19,155 nt of DNA. Source: JBGAWK01 sp044227665. GTDB lineage: Bacteria > Bacteroidota > Bacteroidia > Chitinophagales > JADIYW01. The notes under the pieces are model-generated. The model did not search any database. It saw nothing but the letters and a program-made list of their open reading frames with translations, and had not been told where the DNA came from. The stretch spans positions 1 through 19,155 of the forward strand of contig JBGAWK010000046.1 of the NCBI GenBank assembly GCA_044227665.1, read 5' to 3'. Every line of letters begins with the position of its first letter. Within the stretch, counting starts at the first letter, position 1. Position numbers and translations under genes: made by a program. Shown here in pieces: positions 1 through 6,516 of this stretch.

Positions 1-437
1 GAAATCCTCATGCCTTTGTATTTCCCGTATCCGAGGTCTCAGGGTTGGATTTCAGCTTTAGTGGGCTAAAAACTTTTGTACTCTATTTTTTGCAGAAAGA
101 GACGGCAAAGAATCCAGACTTCATCGCACAGCATCTCAATGACCTTTGCGCTTCTATTCAATATACTATCATAAAAACTTTGTTGCAGAAAGTAAAGAAA
201 GCCGTCAAAAGCACAGGCATCCACAGGGTAGCCATAGCTGGCGGCGTGGCTGCCAATAGTGGACTTCGCCATACTTTAGCAGAATATGGAAAAAAGGAAT
301 ATTGCGATATTTATATACCAAACTTTCAATATTGTACGGACAACGCTGCCATGATCGCTATCAATGGCTATTACAAATACTTACAAAAAGATTTTGCCCC
401 CTATTCCATAGCCCCTAGTGCCAATCTCGCATTTTAG
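1..437 (+). CDS. tsaD: tRNA N6-adenosine threonylcarbamoyltransferase TsaD, C-terminal part (5' end outside window)
   Basis: TsaD transfers the threonylcarbamoyl group to A37 of tRNAs that read ANN codons, acting in the cytoplasm with TsaB and TsaE. The reading frame is open from base 3, so the gene enters the window already in progress. The TTG at 45 is an internal Leu codon, not the start. Visible family signatures are N-P-H-A-F-V-F-P followed by L-D-F-S-F-S-G-L-K-T (around 36-77), then G-G-V-A-A-N-S-G-L-R (240-269), and near the C-terminus Y-C-T-D-N-A-A-M-I-A, whose Asp belongs to the metal/nucleotide site of the ASKHA fold. About 145 residues are present, a little under half of the usual 330-340. 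The C-terminus looks complete. The next gene starts 239 bases downstream. Identification is secure. Confidence 0.95.
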   Translation, partial: NPHAFVFPVSEVSGLDFSFSGLKTFVLYFLQKETAKNPDFIAQHLNDLCASIQYTIIKTLLQKVKKAVKSTGIHRVAIAGGVAANSGLRHTLAEYGKKEYCDIYIPNFQYCTDNAAMIAINGYYKYLQKDFAPYSIAPSANLAF

Positions 438-676
438 TTCAAGCGACACTATACGCAATGAATCAACTTTGTATTGAGGATAAATTTCAACTTTGTGTAT
501 TTCAGGAAAATTAATGGTCGGGAGTCCGTCTATCGGAATCAGAAAATAAAGCTTAGATAGTTTCTAATACATTGTGCTAATGATCAGAAATATTCGTTAG
601 TATTGAAGGATTATAATACTGCCTATTCCCCTATAAATTTTATTATTAATCAAAAATCTATACCTTAGTAGTGCTA

Positions 677-1834
677 ATGGAAACACGTAGTAATAGCACT
701 AACAACAAAAGGTTATGGAACATTATCTTGCTCATTATTGCATTGATTATCATTTCTTTTTCTCTCTTCTATACTTACAACCTCTATAGGCAACTAAAAG
801 AACAGGAGAAAAGCAAAGTAGAAGATATTGCCACTGCTTATAATATCTTGCTTACCGGATCGGAGCAGCTATTACTGAATCAGGCCTTGGAAATCATAAA
901 AAAAAACAACTACATACCCATAATTTGGGCCGATAAAAATGGTAATATTTTAGGCACTAAAAATATTGACAGCAGCGACATCACACCGCAGTACCTCAGT
1001 AGCAGCATTGCGGAAGCTGAGGACAAAAACCAAGTGGTAGAAATACCAAATGAAGATTTGCAGCAGTACTTGTATTACAGTGACTCTGCCATCCTCCAAA
1101 ACCTAAAATTTTTTCCTGTCATACAAATCCTGCTGGTAAGTTTATTCTTATTTATCGCCTACCGCACATTTCAGACCGGCAGACTGGCAGAGCAAAATCA
1201 GCTGTGGGTAGGCATGGCAAAAGAAACTGCACACCAATTGGGTACGCCTATATCTTCTCTAAACGCATGGATAGAAGTACTCAAAGATAAGCTTACTGAC
1301 GATGACCAGTATATTGCTACCGAATTAGACAAAGATTTCCTGCGACTAGAAAAGGTGGCAGAACGCTTCTCTAAGATAGGCTCTATACCCAGTTTTGAAG
1401 AAGAAGATATTATTGCTATACTCCAAGAAATGATGGACTATTTCAGTAAAAGGGCTGCAAGGAATATTGCCTTCAGCCTAGATTATACATCTTCTCCATT
1501 AATGATAGCCATAAACCGTCCTCTGATGGAATGGGTATTTGAGAATCTCTTCAAAAATGCCTTGGATGCGATGGAAGGCAAGGGCATCCTGCATATCCTT
1601 GTAACAGAACATCCTGAAAGCATAGTCCTAGATATTACTGACAATGGCAAGGGCATCCCAAAAAATAAATGGAAACAAATTTTTGAACCGGGCTACAGCA
1701 CCAAGAAAAGAGGTTGGGGACTGGGGCTCACGCTAGTAAAACGCATTATTGTACAATACCATCGAGGACAAATTTTTGTAACCCAATCCATTCCCAATAA
1801 GACTACAACTTTTAGGATTATACTGAAAAGATAA
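677..1834 (+). CDS. membrane-bound sensor histidine kinase (HisKA-HATPase)
   Basis: A sensor kinase that would autophosphorylate on histidine and pass the phosphate to an unknown response regulator. Numbered from the ATG at 677 (385 aa): transmembrane segment about 14-35, an extracytoplasmic sensor region of about 110 residues, a second transmembrane segment about 146-163, the H-box A-K-E-T-A-H-Q-L-G-T-P with phospho-acceptor His186, then the HATPase domain with N-box (E-N-L-F-K-N-A-L-D-A-M), G1 box (D-N-G-K-G-I-P) and G2 box (G-W-G-L-G-L). All catalytic boxes are intact. A GTG at 671, two codons upstream in frame, is the alternative start; the ATG is preferred. No response regulator is adjacent, so it is an orphan kinase. 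The sensor region matches nothing I recognise. The 3' end lies one base from the stop of the convergent DUF962 gene. Confidence 0.9.
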   Translation: METRSNSTNNKRLWNIILLIIALIIISFSLFYTYNLYRQLKEQEKSKVEDIATAYNILLTGSEQLLLNQALEIIKKNNYIPIIWADKNGNILGTKNIDSSDITPQYLSSSIAEAEDKNQVVEIPNEDLQQYLYYSDSAILQNLKFFPVIQILLVSLFLFIAYRTFQTGRLAEQNQLWVGMAKETAHQLGTPISSLNAWIEVLKDKLTDDDQYIATELDKDFLRLEKVAERFSKIGSIPSFEEEDIIAILQEMMDYFSKRAARNIAFSLDYTSSPLMIAINRPLMEWVFENLFKNALDAMEGKGILHILVTEHPESIVLDITDNGKGIPKNKWKQIFEPGYSTKKRGWGLGLTLVKRIIVQYHRGQIFVTQSIPNKTTTFRIILKR

Positions 1835-1835
1835 A

Positions 1836-2183
1836 TCAGGATTGGGCTTTAAGTATAGCATGAGCTTCCGCCAACTTCTTATCTATCTGTCCTGTAAGAA
1901 AATGATATGCCATGATAAAATCCGAGGCAAGGCTAAACAATGGATAGGTAAAGGTAGCAGGTCTATTTTTTTCAAAAAAGAAATGTCCCACCCACGCAAA
2001 ACCATAGCCTACCACCGGCATTAGCCATAGCAGTGTCCATCTTTGTGTTATGATGCCAAATAGTAGCACTACTAAGAATAGACTGGTACCGATATAATGT
2101 AGTATTCTGCAAGTCTTATTAGAATGTTCTGTGAGATAGTAAGGATAAAACTGTGCTAATGTCTTGTATTTTTTTTCCGCCAT
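1836..2183 (-). CDS. DUF962 / Mpo1-like small membrane protein
   Basis: A 115-aa protein of the DUF962 (Mpo1-like) family. The family hallmarks are an N-terminal F-Y-P-Y-Y-L-T-E-H-S-N, then H-Y-I-G-T, then G-Y-G-F-A-W-V-G-H-F-F-F-E-K-N-R-P-A-T-F followed by Y-P-L-F-S-L. Two hydrophobic stretches (about 32-45 and 50-64) suggest an integral membrane protein. The yeast relative Mpo1 is an Fe(II)-dependent dioxygenase that alpha-oxidises 2-hydroxy fatty acids; the conserved histidines seen here (H-S-N, H-Y-I-G-T, G-H-F-F-F) are the likely metal ligands. A lipid-oxidising role in bacteria is inferred only. The gene runs tail to tail with the histidine kinase (1 base between stops) and lies 116 bases downstream of a lipoprotein gene on the same strand. 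That gap has no clear promoter element. Confidence 0.88.
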   Translation of the reverse strand: MAEKKYKTLAQFYPYYLTEHSNKTCRILHYIGTSLFLVVLLFGIITQRWTLLWLMPVVGYGFAWVGHFFFEKNRPATFTYPLFSLASDFIMAYHFLTGQIDKKLAEAHAILKAQS

Positions 2184-2299
2184 AGTAATCTATTTTATAC
2201 TAAGGTAGTAAAAATTTTGAACTATTAAGAGATAAATACAACTAATATAAATCTTACAATGTACTTTTAGAAATTACTTTCCTGAAAAATTTTATACTA

Positions 2300-3664
2300 T
2301 TATAGTGCGGTTTTGAAAAACCATTTTTTTGAACTTGTAGCTGACGCATCAGCATATCCGAAAAGATATACATAATTTTGGTCATTTTCTATATCATAAA
2401 TTAGTGATTTTTTAGTATTTAAACCAAAAGTTTTAGAAGTTTTGATATTTCCTGTATATAAATCTAGTATAGATAAGAGACCATTACCATACTCTTTATT
2501 ATTCGAAGTATAAATTAAGTTTGAGTGTATCCCTACACAGTATATATTTTCATTTATTAATTTTAAGCCATAAATTTTTTCATCTTTGTTGGACAAATTT
2601 ATTACTGTTTTCCATTTAACATTTCCTGTTTCAGGGTTGATTGACAGTACATATCCACTACTCCAATACCCCCCATTGGATGCAGGAGGCTGTTTATTGG
2701 ATTTGGTTTCACCGCCTATAATCAGAGAATTTGAAGACATATCATATTTGACACAATTCCGAACAGTTGAGCAATTCAAATTTGATTCCCCTAAGATTAC
2801 TTTGTCATAATTAGTAGAAAAATAATTGGCTATTAAAGAATTATCATCAATACTATAACTTTCATTAATTAAGTGGATGTTTGCTATATTGCTTACTTTA
2901 TCACTATATTCATTTGCAACTGCAAATAAGAAGACTTGTGTAGTAATATTAGTACCAAATCCCTCTCCGTCATTAAACTCTCGATACTTAAGTTCCATTG
3001 AGAGTATCCTATTTTTGGGAAATTCGTTTAAAACTTTAGAATTTAATACTTTATATATTTTATCATCATAAATATTTATATTAGAAATGTATGGATACTG
3101 AATTCCATTAATGTCAATAACTAAACCAGCTATGCAATAAATTTCTTTCACACCATCAATAGTTTTGATAAATTTTATGTCCCTCAATTGCAATTTATAA
3201 TTTGGTTCTGAAAATATAAGTTCATCTACTAAATTTAGATTATTGTCATAGATTTGTACTATGCCATTTTCCGTATCATAGCCTGATGAATTTTGATTAT
3301 CTGTATCTTTACCCCCAATTACAATTAGTCTATTTCCAGACTTTAAAATATTCACAGCTCTAAAGTTTAGAGCTATACTGCGTATTACATTTCCTGATTT
3401 ATCTATATTTTGTAAATCATTGAGACTGCCATTACCTCCTAATGTAATAAAAGTCCCATCCTCTAATTTTTCACTACAGTAAAATGATTGAAAAGTCCCA
3501 TTTTCGCCTAACTTATATTCAGAAACTATTTCTGAATTGTTCTTAGCAGGGTTTGGATTCCTATCTCCTACTACAGCTTCTGTATCTTCTTCATCTTCAA
3601 TTTTACTACAGTTAAATAAACTTGATATGACAAATACTAAAAGTAAATACTTTACTAATTTCAT
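2300..3664 (-). CDS. predicted surface lipoprotein, propeller-like, function unknown
   Basis: A 454-aa protein I cannot assign to a named family. Residues 1-18 form a lipoprotein signal peptide ending in L-F-N-C, with Cys19 as lipidated residue. The following S-K-I-E-D-E-E-D is close to the Bacteroidota lipoprotein export signal (C-X-K-(D/E)2), so exposure on the outer surface is plausible. The body is rich in short beta-strand-like segments with recurring patterns (I-I-G-G-E, V-L-S-I-N-P-E-T-G-N-V-K-W, Y-C-V-G-I, L-S-I-L-D-L-Y-T-G-N-I-K, Y-L-F-G-Y-A), resembling PQQ-type or other beta-propeller repeats. No catalytic motif is visible. The start lies 10 bases after the stop of the 80-aa lipoprotein gene, so the two are probably co-transcribed. 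The gene is clearly AT-richer than the mla operon, and an internal 113-bp segment recurs at 4579-4691. Confidence 0.8.
   Translation of the reverse strand: MKLVKYLLLVFVISSLFNCSKIEDEEDTEAVVGDRNPNPAKNNSEIVSEYKLGENGTFQSFYCSEKLEDGTFITLGGNGSLNDLQNIDKSGNVIRSIALNFRAVNILKSGNRLIVIGGKDTDNQNSSGYDTENGIVQIYDNNLNLVDELIFSEPNYKLQLRDIKFIKTIDGVKEIYCIAGLVIDINGIQYPYISNINIYDDKIYKVLNSKVLNEFPKNRILSMELKYREFNDGEGFGTNITTQVFLFAVANEYSDKVSNIANIHLINESYSIDDNSLIANYFSTNYDKVILGESNLNCSTVRNCVKYDMSSNSLIIGGETKSNKQPPASNGGYWSSGYVLSINPETGNVKWKTVINLSNKDEKIYGLKLINENIYCVGIHSNLIYTSNNKEYGNGLLSILDLYTGNIKTSKTFGLNTKKSLIYDIENDQNYVYLFGYADASATSSKKWFFKTAL
2690..2802. repeat. 113-bp direct repeat, intact copy inside the 454-aa lipoprotein gene
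   Basis: This segment encodes the part of the lipoprotein that includes N-L-N-C-S-T-V-R-N-C-V-K-Y and I-I-G-G-E-T-K-S-N-K. Its second copy lies 1889 bases downstream on the + strand at 4579-4691 with three mismatches. The two copies flank the 80-aa lipoprotein and XRE genes, so recombination between them could delete or duplicate that module. Confidence 0.85.
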
Positions 3665-3674
3665 TTAATCAAGT

Positions 3675-3917
3675 TTATTTCATTTCACAATCACATTTGT
3701 CATCAGGATTTTGCAAATTCTGATTTAGTAAATCTTCTAATTCTTCACATTTTTTTGCATCCGGTCTCTTATTAAACATTGCAAATTTTGCCATCAAATA
3801 ATTTTCTACTGTTTCACCAGTTGAAGACTTTTCACACGAACATATTTTATATTTTTCGCAAGAAAAAGTAAGCATTACCATAGAAGCAATTACAACAAGA
3901 GTTTTTATTTTTTTCAT
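3675..3917 (-). CDS. small cysteine-rich lipoprotein, function unknown
   Basis: An 80-aa protein with no family I recognise. The N-terminus M-K-K-I-K plus a hydrophobic stretch ending in L-T-F-S-C is a good lipoprotein signal, with Cys20 as lipidated residue. The mature part of about 60 residues has five more cysteines: a C-S-C pair (26, 28), Cys57, and a C-D-C pair (75, 77) close to the C-terminus. Two CxC pairs in so short a protein suggest disulfides or metal binding, but this is inference. It is the first gene of a probable two-gene unit with the 454-aa lipoprotein (10 bases apart) and is divergent from the XRE regulator gene (111 bases between starts), which is the obvious candidate to control it. 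Confidence 0.75.
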   Translation of the reverse strand: MKKIKTLVVIASMVMLTFSCEKYKICSCEKSSTGETVENYLMAKFAMFNKRPDAKKCEELEDLLNQNLQNPDDKCDCEMK

Positions 3918-4000
3918 ATTTAAATATTTTAGGCGAAAATCGCAAATACAGATGATTCCTAAAAAAACCTTAAATAATAATATATAACCAATACTTATTT

Positions 4001-4017
4001 TATAACTTGAAGTTATA
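4001..4017. promoter_or_regulatory. perfect 17-bp palindrome, probable operator of the XRE regulator
   Basis: The sequence TATAACTTGAAGTTATA is a perfect inverted repeat with 8-bp arms around a central G. It lies directly in front of, and overlaps by two bases, the -7 promoter element of the XRE gene, so a bound dimer would block RNA polymerase. Dimeric XRE-type regulators typically bind such palindromes and repress themselves. A weaker second copy (11 of 17 bases identical, left half-site TATAAC intact) lies at 3983-3999, 18 bp away. Which protein binds is inferred from position alone. Confidence 0.65.
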
Positions 4018-4023
4018 TATTTG
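4016..4023 (+). promoter_or_regulatory. Bacteroidota-type -7 element (TAnnTTTG) of the XRE gene
   Basis: TATATTTG matches the Bacteroidota primary sigma -7 consensus TAnnTTTG exactly. Only 5 bases separate it from the ATG at 4029, so transcription should begin at or within a few bases of the start codon, giving a leaderless mRNA. No convincing -33 TTTG is present (the region reads TTATTT). In a sequence this AT-rich a chance match is possible, but the position beside the palindrome supports it. Confidence 0.55.
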
Positions 4024-4028
4024 TATTT

Positions 4029-4382
4029 ATGTTAGAAGTACAAAAAACGGGTTACAGATTAAAAACGCTAAGGGAATTTAATAATCTTAGTCAAGAATAT
4101 GTTGCATCCAAACTAAATATAAGCCAAGCAGCTTACAGTAAAATTGAAAATGGCGGCATCCAATTAAGTATAGAAAATCTAGTATTATTGGCGGAACTGT
4201 ATAAAATTTCTCCAAATGAAATCTTAGGTTTTAGTGACAAGTGGCAAATAAATAATATAACAAATAGTAATGGTGTAGCCTCAAGTCATGTAGTAATCAA
4301 TATGCATAATGAGGACAGAATACAGTCAATAGAAAAGCGGATAGAAACAATAGAAAAACTTCTGAAAAATCGCTTGAAGTAA
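4029..4382 (+). CDS. XRE-family helix-turn-helix transcriptional regulator with C-terminal coiled coil
   Basis: A 117-aa DNA-binding protein. Residues about 9-64 form a classic HTH_3 (Cro/C1) domain: L-K-T-L-R-E, then N-L-S-Q-E-Y-V-A as first helix, N-I-S-Q-A-A-Y-S-K-I-E-N-G as recognition helix region, then L-A-E-L-Y-K-I-S-P-N-E-I-L. A linker of about 30 residues leads to a charged heptad-like tail (I-Q-S-I-E-K-R-I-E-T-I-E-K-L-L) that should form a coiled coil for dimerisation. No enzymatic or sensor domain is present. There is no other Met codon in the first 70 residues, so the ATG at 4029 is the only reasonable start, although it leaves almost no 5' leader after the promoter element. Likely target: its own promoter and the divergent lipoprotein pair, inferred from the palindrome and gene order. 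Confidence 0.88.
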   Translation: MLEVQKTGYRLKTLREFNNLSQEYVASKLNISQAAYSKIENGGIQLSIENLVLLAELYKISPNEILGFSDKWQINNITNSNGVASSHVVINMHNEDRIQSIEKRIETIEKLLKNRLK

Positions 4383-4821
4383 TAACTTTTATTGCTAAAT
4401 ACTACTTCTACTTTGCAGGAAACATTTCTAATAATTTTGTTGGTCTTATAGGTCTCTTCCCACAATTACTGCAATATTTCCACACCTGAATAACAAAACG
4501 TATATTCAAAGCTTCACATCATAGTCTCTGTACATTCACAGGGCAAATCTTTGTCATATCCACTACCCACATTGTATGCTGTTTATTGGATTTGGTTTCA
4601 CCGCCTATAATCAGTGAATTTGAAGACATATCATATTTGACACAATTTCGAAAAGTTGAGCAATTCAAATTTGATTCCCCTAAGATTACTTAATTTGACA
4701 GATGCGTTTTTTAGCGATATTGCTATAAAAATAAATTAGAAGAGTTCGCACCCTGATGGATAGATACCTTTTTACTTCCATCTATCAAGTCACAAAAAAA
4801 CTCGGAATATACAATTACACA
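4383..4821. other. 439-base non-coding stretch with gene remnants
   Basis: No intact gene is visible here. The stretch contains a decayed piece of the 454-aa lipoprotein gene (4555-4691) and, on the minus strand at 4408-4518, a 36-codon open frame without an ATG. That frame encodes W-K-Y-C-S-N-C-G-K-R-P-I-R-P, a CxxC zinc-ribbon-like motif, and may be the tail of another broken gene. A seven-base inverted repeat (GATAGAT/ATCTATC) at about 4758-4786 is too weak to call a terminator. The rest shows nothing recognisable. Confidence 0.6.
4555..4691 (-). pseudogene. decayed fragment of a paralog of the 454-aa lipoprotein gene
   Basis: Bases 4579-4691 match 2690-2802, inside the 454-aa lipoprotein gene, at 110 of 113 positions by hand alignment, in the same orientation. 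Similarity continues to 4555 (CATATCCACTAC is shared with 2650-2661) with small deletions, then ends. Read in the lipoprotein frame, two of the three substitutions are synonymous third-position changes (Ser TCT/TCA, Arg CGG/CGA) and one is Val to Phe. This is expected if the fragment came from a once functional paralog. It has no start, no signal peptide and no continuation, so it is not expected to be expressed as protein. Confidence 0.75.
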
Positions 4822-5703
4822 CTACAACCCTATCTTCCATTCTATGATACGCTTATCGTCTCCTGCGCTTAGCAGGTAAAAGTCATCTATCCATAGTACG
4901 GTATTTACCGAATGTATATGGGCATCCGTATATTTGGTGTCTAATACTTTCAAAAGCTGCATATCTGCTACAGACCAAATTTTTATACATTTATCTCTTC
5001 CTGCCGTTGCCAATAGCGTTTTATCGGGCGATAAGGCTATATGGTTTATTGTCTGTATATGTGCCGGAATTTTCTGTAATAGCTGAAGTGTGTGCACATC
5101 CCAGCGTATGAGCTGTGCGTCTTTGCCTCCACTTACAAAAGTACTGTCGGGTAGCAAAGCTAAAGAAAAAACCGCATCGGCATGAGCGACAAACTTATCT
5201 GCAATTTGAAAATTATCTTCGCGAATACAATATATATATCCATCAGAAGATGATATTATAAAACATTGTTTTTCATGAATATATATAATATTTCTTAAAC
5301 TTTTAGTTGATATTTTATTGTGGTATAGCAGCACACTCAAATCCGCTGACCATACAGAAAAGCTTCCATCGGCAGAAAGCACCCATACTTGATCATCTTT
5401 TGGCAGAATTGCGAAAATATCCCCTGAGTGCAGATGAGTAAAATGCAATACTTTCTTGCTTACTAAAGAGATGCAAAAAACCTTACCGCCTCTCTCTCCC
5501 AAGTATAAAAACTCGTAAAATTGCGCCATAGCATAGCAAGTGTGTTGTGTCTGCACAATGACTTTTCCGGCATCATAGCTTCCATACGCCCAAGCTATAA
5601 CTTTGGCATCACCACCCACAGAAATAATACTATTACTTGTATTTAGTAGTTTATATATGGCACCTTGATGTCCTACCCTGATGCCTGCAATTGCTACATG
5701 CAT
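4822..5703 (-). CDS. cytoplasmic WD40-repeat protein
   Basis: A 293-aa beta-propeller protein with no signal peptide or membrane segment, so cytoplasmic. WD40 features are clearest in the C-terminal half: A-H-A-D-A-V-F-S-L-A-L-L-P-D ... G-G-K-D-A-Q-L-I-R-W-D, then A-H-I-Q-T-I-N-H-I-A-L-S-P-D ... A-G-R-D-K-C-I-K-I-W-S, then H-I-H-S-V-N-T-V ... S-A-G-D-D-K-R-I-I-E-W-K at the end. Earlier blades are more degenerate (G-D-A-K-V-I-A-W, D-G-S-F-S-V-W-S, D-G-Y-I-Y-C-I). Six to seven blades fit the length. WD40 proteins act as binding scaffolds; the partner is unknown. The start lies 18 bases downstream of the Gly-rich TPM gene on the same strand, so it is probably the last gene of the lemA-TPM operon. 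Confidence 0.88.
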   Translation of the reverse strand: MHVAIAGIRVGHQGAIYKLLNTSNSIISVGGDAKVIAWAYGSYDAGKVIVQTQHTCYAMAQFYEFLYLGERGGKVFCISLVSKKVLHFTHLHSGDIFAILPKDDQVWVLSADGSFSVWSADLSVLLYHNKISTKSLRNIIYIHEKQCFIISSSDGYIYCIREDNFQIADKFVAHADAVFSLALLPDSTFVSGGKDAQLIRWDVHTLQLLQKIPAHIQTINHIALSPDKTLLATAGRDKCIKIWSVADMQLLKVLDTKYTDAHIHSVNTVLWIDDFYLLSAGDDKRIIEWKIGL

Positions 5704-5721
5704 AATTTTTACTTTCGTATC

Positions 5722-6516
5722 TTACCAACTCCCACTTGCTCCGCCACCGCCAAAGCTACCACCACCAAAACCTCCGAATCCACCGCCACTAGAGCTGCCA
5801 CCACCAGACCATCCACCGCCCCAGTTGCCTCCCCATCCGCTAGAGCCTGTGGAATTCCAGCCACCACCATGATAGGTATATCCATACTTTTTACTCTTAG
5901 CACTTATATAAAGTATTAGCAAGATTATAAAGATAAATAGTATTATAACCCATACAGGAAATCCTTCTTGTACTACATCAGGCTTATATGTTCCAGACAT
6001 GAGGTCTATCATACGAGTTGTAGCAAGGTCTAATCCTGCATAAAAATCTCCATTCCGAAAATTAGGCGTTATTAATTCAGAGATAATGGCCCTGGCATCG
6101 GCATCAGAGATATATCCTTCTACACCATATCCCGTTTCTATGTCAATATTACGATCTTCTTTAGCTACCAATAGGAGGATACCGTTATTCTTTTCAGACT
6201 GCCCTATACCCCATTTTCTAGCTAGTCTGATAGCATAATCTTCAATACTATAATCTTTTGTAGAAGCAATTACTACTACCGCAATTTGTGTGCTTGTGCT
6301 GTCGTTATAGGCTGCTAATTTTTGTTCCAACCTATACACTTCACCTGAAGACAAAGTTTGAGTGTAGTCGTTTACCAATTTGGGAGGAGAAGGTCGCTCA
6401 GGTATATCTTCGTCATAAAAAGCCTTAAACGCTCCCTCGTCAGCTACAGCGATGGGAAGACTTATATTAAGAATACAAATAACTAATAAATATCTAAGTG
6501 CTAAATGTAATTTCAT
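5722..6516 (-). CDS. TPM-domain membrane protein (YgcG family) with Gly/Ser-rich C-terminal tail
   Basis: A 264-aa protein with a cleavable signal peptide (1-25, ending A-V-A before D-E-G), a TPM domain (PF04536 type, about 48-170; note V-N-D-Y, T-Q-I-A-V-V-V-I, Y-A-I-R-L-A-R-K-W-G-I-G, N-N-G-I-L-L-L-V, I-E-T-G-Y-G-V-E-G), a transmembrane segment at about 187-206, and a tail of some 50 residues made mostly of Gly, Ser and Trp. This is the usual architecture of YgcG-like proteins. The TPM domain faces the periplasm and the Gly-rich tail the cytoplasm. TPM proteins are linked to membrane stress and, in plants, to photosystem II repair; the molecular role in bacteria is not settled. The first 23 bases overlap the 3' end of the second TPM gene, which suggests translational coupling. 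The signal peptide supports this start. Confidence 0.9.
   Translation of the reverse strand: MKLHLALRYLLVICILNISLPIAVADEGAFKAFYDEDIPERPSPPKLVNDYTQTLSSGEVYRLEQKLAAYNDSTSTQIAVVVIASTKDYSIEDYAIRLARKWGIGQSEKNNGILLLVAKEDRNIDIETGYGVEGYISDADARAIISELITPNFRNGDFYAGLDLATTRMIDLMSGTYKPDVVQEGFPVWVIILFIFIILLILYISAKSKKYGYTYHGGGWNSTGSSGWGGNWGGGWSGGGSSSGGGFGGFGGGSFGGGGASGSW

Noticed and set aside
45..47. TTG at 45 as start codon of the first gene
   Set aside because: The frame is open upstream to base 3 and encodes conserved TsaD residues, so the gene begins outside the window.
468..495. Repeated TCAACTTTG in the gap upstream of the histidine kinase as a -33/-7 promoter pair
   Set aside because: The second copy reads CAACTTTG, missing the T of TAnnTTTG, and lies about 180 bases before the start codon.
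2296..2306. ACTAT/ATAGT palindrome at the stop of the 454-aa lipoprotein as a terminator
   Set aside because: Only five AT-rich pairs with a one-base centre; it cannot form a stable RNA hairpin, although a short T-run follows on the minus strand.
5665..5919. Open frames on the plus strand rich in Pro, Ala and Thr (5665-5919 and 5681-5872)
   Set aside because: They are the antisense of the Gly/Ser-rich tail of the TPM protein; the Pro and Thr runs are simply complements of Gly codons.
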